From positions 1 through 64,000 of the forward strand of contig NC_041781.1 in the NCBI RefSeq assembly GCF_900090045.1: a stretch of DNA of 64,000 nucleotides, in the 5' to 3' direction. Below are positions 53,117-64,000 of this stretch, in pieces. Each line of letters starts with the position of its first letter. Within the stretch, counting starts at the first letter, position 1. The notes beneath the pieces are model-generated. The model saw only the letters and a list, made by a program, of their open reading frames with translations. It ran no database searches and was not told where the DNA came from. The position numbers and the translations under genes were made by a program. Source of the DNA: Plasmodium malariae. Lineage: Eukaryota; Apicomplexa; Aconoidasida; Haemosporida; Plasmodiidae.

Positions 53117-55800
53117 AATACATATAATTTATATTAAAATATATATTAAAGGAAAACATTTTAAAGTAATCTTCTTTTTAGAAAAGTATAAAAATAGATA
53201 TCTTCAAGTTATATTTGAAACTCCATATATAAAACATTATATTCCATAAAAATCGAACATTTTATTTTTTGTATATATTCTAATATATAACTAGCATAAA
53301 TATATAAATAATACTTTAAAAATTGTTAACATTATTTTATATATATTTTATTTTTTATGTATGTATAATTTAGCAAATATAAAAAAGACTTAATGTGAAA
53401 GGTTTCTGAACTTTATGCCGACGTACAAATAAGAATGCATTTTCCTTATATAATATATACTCAATAAGGAGAAAATATAATATTTTACGAAGATAATAAA
53501 TAATTTTTATAGTATTCCTTAATATAGAAAAAACATAAATAAGTTATTCAAATATATATATTTTGTTTTATTGAAACATTCCCAAAAAAATATTTAGGAA
53601 CAAGGATTTTTACTAAAATAGAAAAATCCTCTTTAAATGTAAATGTTTAAGGGAATTTCATTATATACAACGTTTATTTATATTCTGTTTTGTAAGTTAC
53701 ATTTGTATTATTATGAATATATAAAAATGCATTATTATTTATTTCATTCTAAACATCAGCTATATGTAAGATAGTTAGAGAGCCTAGTTGTTCTAAAAAT
53801 TAATAAAAACCAAATGAGCGCTTCCATAAATGCTGTCGTAAAAAATTATATATATATTAAAAAGATAATAATATAATATTGTTAATTATTGTAAATTTTT
53901 TTTTTTTATTATTTTTTAATTATTCATTTGGAAGAATAATATTTAAGTGAACAATAGTATAATGTATTTACGTGATTATAATTAATATTGGGCATATAAT
54001 TTTTTTATATTTATTAGAAATTTGTTTTTAATACATAATGAATACAAATATTTTTGCATATTTTTTCCGTTAAAAGTATTCTTAATAAAATATTATTTAT
54101 ATATATATATATATACATAATGGAATATCGTTAGTCCATTTTATATGAAAATTCCACTTATTTAATATATCTATTTTAACATTAAAATATACTATTTAAA
54201 TAAATTAATAAAATAATCATCGTAATATAGACAAATATCAAATAATTCATAATAATATTTACTATTTTTTTCATTTACATAAATTATATGTTATGTATAA
54301 ACTGTAATGTTATTCAATAAATTTTATAAGATATTTAAAATATAATGGTAAAGGATACATCAAAACAGTAAGATTTTTCATACATATATAAAACAATAAA
54401 AAAAAAAAATAGAGGAAATAAATTGTTTTATATACACTTGATAACAATTATAATAATGTTCTTCCAATATACTTCACATATTTCAGAAAATTATATTTTC
54501 TTTTATTTTGCTACCTAATCAAGCACTATTACATATATATTATGTACTATATTTTGCGCATATCTTATACATTCAAATGAGATATTTTAAACATATATTA
54601 TCTTAAAAAATGATGAATTATTTTCACATATATTCCCATGTACAATGTAATAAATAAAAATATTTAAAAAAAAAATGAGATGGAATGTAAGGGATTAAAA
54701 TATAAAGAACAGAAAAAAAAAAAAAAATTGAGTAAAAATAAATTCAAAAATTACAAATAAGTAAAAACCAATAATTCTTTAATATAACAGATTGGTTAAA
54801 CATAATTATATTACATCAACCACTAATTCAAATAATTATTTACTAAAATTTACTAATATATATATTATTTTAATTTCTTGCTTATTCATTATCTTTTATA
54901 TGCTTGTTTCAAAAGAAATTTTAAAATAAGTAATAATATATTTACATTAACAAATAATATATTATAATGCAAGTAATATTTTTAAAGAGTTCTGTGATTT
55001 CATTTATTCATTAATATTTAAAAATATACTATAAGCTAATACTTAATTTTGTCATTCTAGATCATAAATGAATACTTAATAATAGTCTTAAAACGATTTT
55101 TTCATATTCATAACAAATGCAGAAAAAAAAATAAAAATAGAAATATAATTAAAAAAAATCTTTTTGATGTATTTATTAGATTATATATATGAATAAGTAC
55201 AAAAAAACTGTTACGAAGCTTCAATAATGTTGTATTATTTAATTTAATATATTATTGAATTTACGTTAAATTTAGTGTTATTATTTTTCATTACATAGTT
55301 ATAATTCATTTTACGATTTTTTAGACATATAATACGAATAACGTTCTCATAAGTATATTCTAATAATTTTTCATATATTTCATAAGCAGTCAACATTTTA
55401 TTCAATAAATAATATACCTTAACGTATTCTTTATTAATTAACATTTAGTCCAAATGAAATCAATTTTATTCAAAAGTGGTAATAGACAAGTACAGAACAT
55501 ACATATATATGTATATGTATGATAATGTATACTATTTAAAATTATTTTGTAGCATAATGTATAGCATAACTTATTAAATTTTTGGTAGATTATTTGCATA
55601 TATTATTAAATGGATTAATTGCATTATAATGTTATTTACCATTCTCAAAAACAGAAACAATATATTATAATTTATATATTATTATTTTCCATTTCTATAT
55701 ATATGGTATTAAAAATAAAAAACCGTTAACAATATAATTACAGTGTAGTGCGCAATATGGGAAAAATGATAAATGTAACATAATAACAAACATACTATTA

Positions 55801-55830
55801 GTGTTAATAATTATCTGGTTTATAGATTAT
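55801..55830 (+). promoter_or_regulatory. Conserved block upstream of STP1 copy 56343..58939
   Basis: The text ttaataattatctggtttat and then agattat lies 513-542 bases upstream of the ATG, matching 31170..31200 at nearly every base. Confidence 0.5.
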
Positions 55831-56342
55831 TTATTTTCCAAAAAAACTTGAACAAAAAGAATTGTTTACCTTAATACAACAGTATTTATATAATTTTTTT
55901 GCGTTAAAAAAAAAAAAAGAGCCAAAAAAAAAGCAATAAATTGATTAATAATACTTATATATAATAAATTTTAATTTATTTTTCATTTAATTTATATGTA
56001 ATTTTTTTTTTGTAAGTTATTGTGATTCCTTTAATGAAGGTTATATAAATTTTATACACTAATATATACTTAATCACCATTTAATTTCAAAATATATTTA
56101 GGATATATCTTCAGTTGTTTTATATTTACTTAAGGTAAAATAATATAAAACTCTCATAGAATAAATAATAATAAATTTATTTACTTTATATTTCTAATAT
56201 AAATTACTACGTAGCTCATAACTATGAAATTCCTTTTAATACATCTTAATTTTTGAAATACGCTAATGGTACAAAATGTTCACAATTAATTTTCTTTATG
56301 ATTTTCATTTTCAACGAACTAGAGCATCAATATAGGGTCATT

Positions 56343-58939
56343 ATGGAAAATTGTATACCTAAGGTAATATTCATTTTTTTTTAAACTATTAAATTCATAC
56401 ATAAATTATTTATTTATGATAAAATATGTGACAGTGCAATTAACGTAAAACATAATACTTAGGTATTTTTTAATAATTCTTTTAAATTCAGCATTTCACT
56501 CTTTCTGGAATGTCAGGATATTCGCTAACCCGCAGAGAACCATTTAGGACTATTAGAACTTACATACAAAATAAAACTAATTTATTAAAAACGGCAAATA
56601 ACGAAGATTTGTTTAGAGAAGAATGCATAAATTTAGCTGATTATCTAATTGGAAAAATGTCTCCTCCGAAGTCTGTATCTCCTACTATGTGGGAAGCGTT
56701 ATTGAAGTTTTATCTAAATCATTACTTTAAAAATTTAACTAAATATGGTGGATGTCCTATGATCTTAAAAAATGAAGATAAAGAACTTTTAGGATTAAAA
56801 TATAAAGAAGAGGATTTCTGTAAAAAAAGGACTACCGTTTTGAAAGAAATAGAGAGCTTAAAACAGAATAATTCAGGTAAATGCGTCAGTACATGTTTAG
56901 ACAAATGCAAAACATATAATGCATGGATTAAACAGATGCAGAAGCAATTTGAAGAAAAGAAAAGTCTCTTTAAATATTGTTACACAAAAGAAAGTTCCAA
57001 AAAAAAGACCAAAAAACTAACTAAAGAATCGATATGTGATATAATGAATGAAGAAACTTTTAAAGAACTTTCTGAATGTATAACCCCGAATTCAGCAGAA
57101 AGTACTGAAGGTTTACTTGAAACAGAAAAAAAAGGTTTAGAAACTCAAATTCAAAATACAGCTCAAATTATATCCAAATCTCACGTACAACAAGAAATAG
57201 ATGTGCCAACTGCACCCGAAGCTCAAAATGAAATTGAATCACATAATTCACCACAACCTCCACCAGAACATATTAAAAGTGAAGTTTCAGAAATTCAGCA
57301 TTCAACTATAGAAACTGAGGATTCACAATCTTTAACAGATGCATCATTAGAAAAAGCTAAAATTTCTGAATATGTACATGTAGCATCAGAAGATACTACT
57401 GCATTACCCTCTCCAGCTCTTCAAGGCACACAATTATCTCCTGATCCTGAGAATACACAGCCAACTGATAAAGCATCGACATATACCTTAGCACGTAGTC
57501 CTCCCCAAATATCACATACTACAGGTATCACTAATTCTACTTATGTTTCTACATTTGAAATAACTATACTAAATAATATATACATATATATGTATAAAAT
57601 ACAATTATAGGTACGATATTAAATCCAAGTGATAAATATACATCATCTATTTTAATAAACTTGGTAATTATTATTATATTTTCTCTTTTATTAAAGTAAT
57701 ATAATAATAAAGGCTTAAAAATATGAAAATCATTTATTTATTGTAATAGCTTATTTTATAAAAATGTTTTTCTTATACTATAGTTTGCTTTAACTGGAAT
57801 ATTAAAAAAAAAAAAAAAAGATAAGTAGAAAACATGTGAAATTTCTGAGATTGCTTGTACCTTCATTTTCTAACAAGAAAAGTAAAATTTTTACGGATGA
57901 TCCTTTAGAACACATAATATATGATGATGAAGAAATTATAAAAAAAATAAAAATAAATGAACTTACAAAAAATGTAAATTTATCAAAGCGAACAAGAGAC
58001 AGATCCAAAATCATAGTAGAAGTACATATGGAAGTACTCGAAGAATGCATAAATGAAGATTGGGAGAACCACAAAGACGAATTCATAGAAATATGTATAG
58101 ATGAGTTCACAAAAAAGGATTATACAACCTATCCCAATTTAAAAGTTGATGATCTAATAATAGAAAATATTAAATGTATCAGTGATATCAAAAAACAAAA
58201 CATTCTATGGAATAAATGGATACAAAGACATAGAAATCTTTTTCAAAATCTGAAAAAAGACGATTGGTTTAATAATTTGAAGGATGAATGGAAAAGAGAA
58301 GTAGCTTACGTACAAGAAATGGAAGAAATAAAAAAGAAATCTTCAAATAAAAATCAAAAAGTTTCATTTTTAGAAAGAGAAAAAGATATATGGAGACAGT
58401 GGATATCAAAAAAGGGTATGATTATACAACAACATCTTGATCAGTACTGGAATAATGGATTAGTAGAGGAGTTGCAGAATATCTCAGATGAATATGTAAA
58501 TGAAGATACTAAAAATTATGTATCACTATTAAATGTAGAAGAATTGAAGCACAAAGAAAATTATGAAGAATTATATAAATATATAAAAAAAAAATTATTA
58601 ACAAAGCTTTGTATTCTCGTGCTGATAGCAGTATTAGAAGAATGTAAAAAGGAGGTAAACCTTGAAAATAGGGAATCATATTTGGATAGATCCATAAATG
58701 AATGGAAAGGAGAAGGATATTCAAGTAAAAAACAAGAAATTACAGAAAATATAATTGAATATAATAACAATGATATAGAAAATAAAAGAAATGAGGAATT
58801 TGATGCTCATATATGGAAAGATTGTTTCAGAAATGAGATAGACGATTGGATAAGAGAAGATGACTTATATGCAAATTCTATAGTTAGTGATAGAACAGTA
58901 GACAAATCGGATGAAATAGCAGAAAAACCGTTTCTATAA
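56343..58939 (+). pseudogene. STP1: STP1 copy, frame-broken in exon 3 and exon 4
   Basis: Exons by comparison are 56343..56363, 56492..57524, 57611..57695 and 57784..58939. Exon 1 encodes MENCIPK with the same GTAATATTCATT donor context as the first STP1. Exon 2 is intact: CINLADYLIG, GGCPMILKNE, a Cys cluster near CVSTCLDKCKTYNAWI, then a Pro/Thr/Glu-rich stalk. Exon 3 encodes the transmembrane helix but is 85 bases where the two intact copies have 86; one base is missing before TTATTAAA, so the frame meets TAA. Exon 4 begins with a run whose 15 A bases after TTA put the frame off by one; downstream it is fully open and normal (DIWRQWISKKG, WKREVAYVQEMEE) to a stop after AEKPFL. The two shifts are opposite, but stops (57791-57793 and 57803-57805) lie between them. 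Either a recent pseudogene or two assembly indels in homopolymer-like sequence. Confidence 0.8.
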
Positions 58940-59828
58940 ATTCATAGGTATACTTCCATAATATATTTAGATGATATTTAAGAAAAAAGGCTATTAATGA
59001 AAAATATTATTTAAGTTTTTTAATGTCTCTAGGTAATAAAGAAAATAAATATAAAGTAATAAGTAATAAAAAGGAAAAAAAAATCATGAAACATGAAGTT
59101 TGAAATTGAAGCATTTAAAATATATTACAATTATATACATTTTTTTATATCTGTAATATTATACATTAGGATACTCCGCTAATACTTGATTTAACAGAAA
59201 TAGTAATATGTTAATACACATATAAAAAAAAAGATTAATATTAAAATTTTTCGAAAATGTTACACCTTGAAAAAATTATAATTTGGAATAATAAAAAAAA
59301 ACAAAATAAATAATTTGTAACACTATTTCTGAATTAATATAATATTATTACAAAAATTTATATAATTCTATTTTATTTCATTACTTCTTAATTTACAGTT
59401 ATTTTCACGTTTAGAAATATACTTATTTGTATCTTTTATATATTTCCATTGATCAACCGTTTCATGTTTCAATTTATATAAAAAATTTGTTCATAAATAA
59501 AAAAAAAAATAAGGAAAAGAACTCTTTATATGCATGAAAACGTAATGATAATTTACACAAAATCTGTATTACGAATTATATTAAAAAAAAAAAATATGCT
59601 ACGTACTTAATGATAACGTCTTAATCTGTTATGAGTTAATAGATATCGTACATTAATATCGTTCATTTATTGTATATTTTCAAAATTTTACCTATAGCTA
59701 TATTTGCGTTCTTTTTAATTATTTATTTTTTGGAAAAATTAAAAAATTACATTTAAGAATTCTATTTCTTAATGAACAATTTCATTTTCTCCATAATATA
59801 TAACGAATAATAAACTAAACACATTTAC

Positions 59829-59861
<33 letters not shown>

Positions 59862-61822
59862 ATTATAAAAAAAAAATATTCTTTTTTCATTTTTAGGAGA
59901 ATAAGAAAAAGATACCATAAATCAATATGCTATATATTTTACTACAGTTGTGGGAGATATTCTCAATTAGAACGTATTTTAGAATAAATAATATATCTAA
60001 ATAATTGAATTAATTATTATGTTACCTATATATTTCTAAAATGTAAAGTAATTATTATTAATGATTGATGAAATATTAATAAAAAGAACAACCTTATAGT
60101 ATATCATGGGAATGATATATCTAATCCGATTTATGGCGTTATTTTTCAATTTTCATGCTATTCTATTGTGTATAAATAATTGTATTATATTATCATTTTT
60201 TATGTTCATTAAAACATGTTATTAATTAACTTTTAGCGCATGGCGTAAATTTTAAGTATATATTCACCTTCAAGTTAAATAAATTTGTTTTTTTTAAATA
60301 TATATCTTTTTTTTATTTTGTTACACATATTTCAACATTTATAAAATGTACAGTAACCATATTTTTTATATTATTATACTTTTTACTAGCAAAAACATTT
60401 TTTTTAAATTATCTTTTAATATTATTCCAAAAATATTAAATATACTTTTTTAAAATTACAATTCTTATAATATATTCATAAATAAAAAAATCATTTTATT
60501 AGAGCATTTTACTAATATAGCAAATATTAATTCTGTCATGGAATTATAATAATAAAAAATTATACTTGCAAATTTTTATGCTGTTTACTTTATTTTAATA
60601 TCTTTAGAATTGATACAGAACAAAGATACAAATAACTATTTTCTCTAAAAGTAATACATTATATATATTCTAATTTTTTAATATCAGAATTATTCAATTA
60701 GAAAAAAAGAAAATAATAAAAATATGCAAATAATATTTCTTTTAATATAACAAGTTGTGTTCCAATCATGCCATGGATCAGAATTTATTCTACTGAAGTT
60801 TTTTTAATAGAAAAAGAATGGGTAAAAAACATAAAATATGAAAACAATTAATAGAAAAAGTAAAAAAAGAATAAAAATAATAAACTAACAGGAATGTGTA
60901 AAATACATAAAAATAAATACAAAAAGTAATAGAAGTATTAGAAGAACAAAAAATAGGTTTGAAAAATCTTATAAATTAAAATAAAAAACAGTTGAAAAAA
61001 ATGTAAAACAATATAATATGGAAAACATATTCTGTTTTTAATGTTAAAAAGATTTTTTAAAAAACTCATTATTTTCCATTATGTAATAGTTATGTATCTT
61101 TAAAATTAATATGAGTTTGAGTTTCATATTTTAGTTATTTATTTTTATATATTTTTCTAATTTAATTTTTGTCTTCATTTCTACATCAGCATATTTATTA
61201 TCATATTATAATTATACAGAATAACATGTTCATAAAAAAAAAAAATTATAATCATAATAATATTAATTAAGGATAGTTTATTTATTAATAAAATCCATAT
61301 GGCTTATATTAATGATATATCTACATGATAAGAAGGAATGAATGGGAGAATCTATTGTAACACTTGAAGTTTTATCTATACATTTATATATATAGATTTA
61401 TTCATATTAAGTTTTACAATAATTTTATATATTATTATTATTTATATTTTAAAATTAAATATTTATGAAAAAAAAATAATAAATAAAACAATTTAATGTT
61501 AATAAAATAATTATAAGTGGACATAAGTACATAAATAAATATTTAAATACATTTAAGTAGATATAGGTGTTTCTCTATAGATATGTTATAACGTTTTTAT
61601 AAAATTAATTCTTAATAAAAATCATAATTTTTTATTTTTTTTTTTTATATAAAACTTTTTGTTTCATTATTTTTTTTTTTTGAACAGTAATTTAAATAAT
61701 TTTTATAAACTGTACTGTTCCGTTTTATTTTTATGCATATTATTTTACATTGTATACTTTTGTAATTTAATATATTTAGCTGAAAATTAAATAATATAAA
61801 ATAACACAATTTATTATTAAAG
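58940..61822. other. AT-rich spacer
   Basis: An AT microsatellite lies near 59829..59848. No gene or remnant was recognised. The hydrophilic minus-strand frame at 61645..61863 overlaps the signal exon at 61823 in antisense and is taken as a shadow. Confidence 0.5.
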
Positions 61823-62510
61823 ATGAAGACAATATTCTTTTTTGTGTCTGTTTCGACAGTCATATTTAAATTATCTTCTACCAGTTCAAATGATGATTAC
61901 TGCAGCTGGGTAAGATAAAATATTTCAAATAAATATATTTGAATTTTAGTTAATTCCATTTAAAAATTAAATTAATTTAAAAAATACACTTTTTTTAATA
62001 TTTTATTTAAATATTTTCGGGAAAAACAAAGTCTTCACTTTGTAAATCTTATAAATTCACTATATTTATACCAGAAGTATATTTAAAACAAAAGATAACG
62101 GAATATGGATTATCAGAAAAAAATAAAAATTTTATTTGGGAAATATGTCTTAGTAGATGGAAAAAGAAATGATATAAGATTTTAAAAAGTAAAAGAATTC
62201 ATGACCTGAAAAAAAAGCAAGAATTTAATATATTTTTGAACAAATTTGAGGATAAAGGATGTGTTACAATCCCAATATGTAATAAGAATATCAATCAGAA
62301 CTTTATGATGTATTCACTAGTTGGAGCAAAGATTAATGTATATAATGGTTTAAAAAAACATGAATCATATTATATATTCCGATTATAAATGGAGAAAAAG
62401 GTGGTGCGTTATGGAAATGGCGCTTAATAATAACATTTTTACATTAATATTTAAAAAATGGCTCATAAGAGAAGAAAGGATGTACTAAAAAGTGAAGCAG
62501 TAAAAAAAAC
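61823..62510 (+). pseudogene. Decayed two-exon secreted or exported protein, possibly tryptophan-rich
   Basis: Exon 1 (61823..61909) is intact: MKTIFFFVSVSTVIFKLSST and nine more residues, a good signal peptide, ending in Trp before a strong GTAAGA donor. Exon 2 probably begins at 62032 after CAAAG, in phase, with CKSYKFTIFIPEVYLKQK, then ITEYGLSEKNKNFIWEICLS and RWKKK before a TGA. The frame continues as KILKSKRIHDLKKKQEF and later MMYSLVGAKINVYNGLKKHE. Further shifts come near 62385 and 62430, after which GEKGGALWKWRL and FKKWLIREERMY can be read. The spaced Trp residues and signal-exon layout recall Plasmodium tryptophan-rich proteins, but the match is weak. At least one stop and two frameshifts make it non-functional as read. 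Confidence 0.6.
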
Positions 62511-64000
62511 TGGTAGGTAATTTACAAAAATTTTATTTATTTAAATATATTAATTGTAAAGAAAAAACGAATAATGGATAAACTCCTTTTTCCTAATTTA
62601 TAAAAGTATTCATTTGTTAAGTAAATTGAAAATAAAAACAATGGAATTTACAGAATAATGAGAAAAAGACTATAAATTGGAATGCAAATATAAATATTAT
62701 AAACCACGATATATCTAAGAATAAATATTAAAACACTTATAAAATTTTTTTCCATTTAGGTACTAAAATTAGAAAATTCCATTGGTTCACTATTTAGATT
62801 TTATGCTTACATTTATACGCTTAAGTTTCAGATTTTATATTATAATGAAGTAGAGAATAGTGCAACGAAATGAAACGTTGAAAAACATGTTAATCAGTCA
62901 TACTTTTCATTAAATGTTAGTCATAAATGTTCGATATATCAAAAAGAGTTTGTATAATTTTAAAAATATTATTAAATAATTGAATTTATAATAACACATT
63001 AATAAAATCTGCATAATTAGAATTAATTACCATAGTTGTTTAGAAAAAACTAAAATAAGCGTATAATTCTCACTATAATAATAGGTTTATATAATTTTCC
63101 TATCTAAAAATTCATCAGAAAAAAAAAATTAACTAAATTATGTAAAAAAATAAAAGGTGCAAGATTTATTATCTATAAAATTGATATTTCTTTATTTTGA
63201 ATTAAACAATTATGTTACCTTATATATATCAAAAATTCAGTACATAAAATATAAATATTACTGAAATATGTAAGTAATAGCAAAAAAATAATCAAGAAAT
63301 AACATATAATTTTTGAAATATTTAATCCAAAATAAATTAATAATATTTATATTAATATAAAAACATACTTTAGTTATTAAGTTTATACATATTTATTATA
63401 TAACCATCATTTCAAATAATTCGATATATATCTTGCTTTGTAATTATTCATATGTTGAAGTAATAAATAAGATAATATATAAACAAAATATAAGTGATAA
63501 TATATTTTATGAGTATTAACCCTTAATACATTTAAAATAAACATAAAATATCACATATATGGCTAGTCTATAATTATAAAAATTATTATAAAAAATGTAG
63601 TTGTTCCGTTGTTAATTTGAAAATTTTAATTATATGTATCAATTCGACTTACTCTAATTAATAATAAAAATAAGATATATTGTTATTTTAAAACATGAAT
63701 GCAATAATCATACAACAATATTGTAGCAAAGTAACAAAATGATTATATTAGCTTAGAAAATATGAATAGAATTAAGCAGAACTACTTTGACATATATTTT
63801 CAGTAAAAGCATATATATATATATATATCTTATATGCTTCAGTTCTGCCAGTTAATACGAAAACTTTATATTCTCCTAATAAACTTTAAAATGACAAACC
63901 TTACAATCTAAATAAATATAAATATTACCTATTAATATGTGATTAAAACTAATTCATAAACTTAATTTTTTAATAATATAAAAAAATAAAAGCAATATAA
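62511..64000. other. AT-rich right edge
   Basis: A short AT run lies at 63811..63828. No gene or remnant recognised. Confidence 0.5.

Larger units (their letters stand above)
49138..56342. other. Long spacer between the second and third STP1
   Basis: Contains STP1 upstream blocks at both ends (49650..49679 and 55801..55830), a gene fossil (52793..53116) and a hydrophilic 66-codon minus-strand frame (55244..55444) of uncertain meaning. No intact gene. Confidence 0.5.

Noticed and set aside
1..64000. Telomere repeats, tRNA, rRNA, CRISPR array
   Set aside because: None seen; the many TA runs are microsatellites, not telomeric repeats.

Overview
The window is extremely AT-rich and shows the multigene-family content of a Plasmodium subtelomere. 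All gene structures were assembled by hand from reading frames and GT/AG splice sites. Two families of short two-exon membrane proteins match, from memory, fam-l and fam-m of Plasmodium malariae. Beside them are three four-exon STP1 genes (subtelomeric transmembrane protein with a tryptophan-rich cytoplasmic part). This points to P. malariae or a very close relative such as P. brasilianum. No telomere repeat, rRNA, tRNA, housekeeping gene or CRISPR array was seen.

Layout: (1) 0.5-5.1 kb holds a frameshifted fam-m pseudogene and an intact fam-l gene, both on the minus strand. (2) 5.1-17.5 kb is a gene-poor gap with one heavily decayed exported-protein gene (7.8-8.6 kb) and smaller possible remnants. 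(3) 17.5-25.5 kb has fam-m, fam-l and fam-m, all minus. (4) 25.5-34.3 kb has a long spacer with a gene fossil at 27.8-28.0 kb, then an intact STP1 gene on the plus strand. (5) 37.3-42.3 kb is a second complete fam-m/fam-l doublet on the minus strand. (6) 46.6-49.1 kb is an intact STP1 on the minus strand. (7) 49-56 kb is a spacer with a fossil homologous to the one at 27.8 kb. (8) 56.3-58.9 kb is a plus-strand STP1 copy with two small indels that break its frame. (9) 61.8-62.5 kb is a decayed gene with an intact signal-peptide exon.

The fam-l and fam-m genes share one plan. A first exon of exactly 29 codons encodes a hydrophobic signal. A 108-136 base intron follows. The second exon has an R-x-L export-type motif whose Arg is always residue 52, a basic middle region and two transmembrane segments. 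A sequence element about 400 bases upstream of the start is conserved in all seven members, and a second block lies about 750-790 bases past the stop of four of them. The STP1 genes carry a different conserved block whose distance from the start codon is identical (512-542 bases). These upstream blocks are the best candidates for undescribed shared regulatory sequence.

The genes probably act at the host red-cell surface or in remodelling of the infected cell: fam-l and fam-m as exported membrane proteins, STP1 as a surface transmembrane protein. No metabolic pathway is present.
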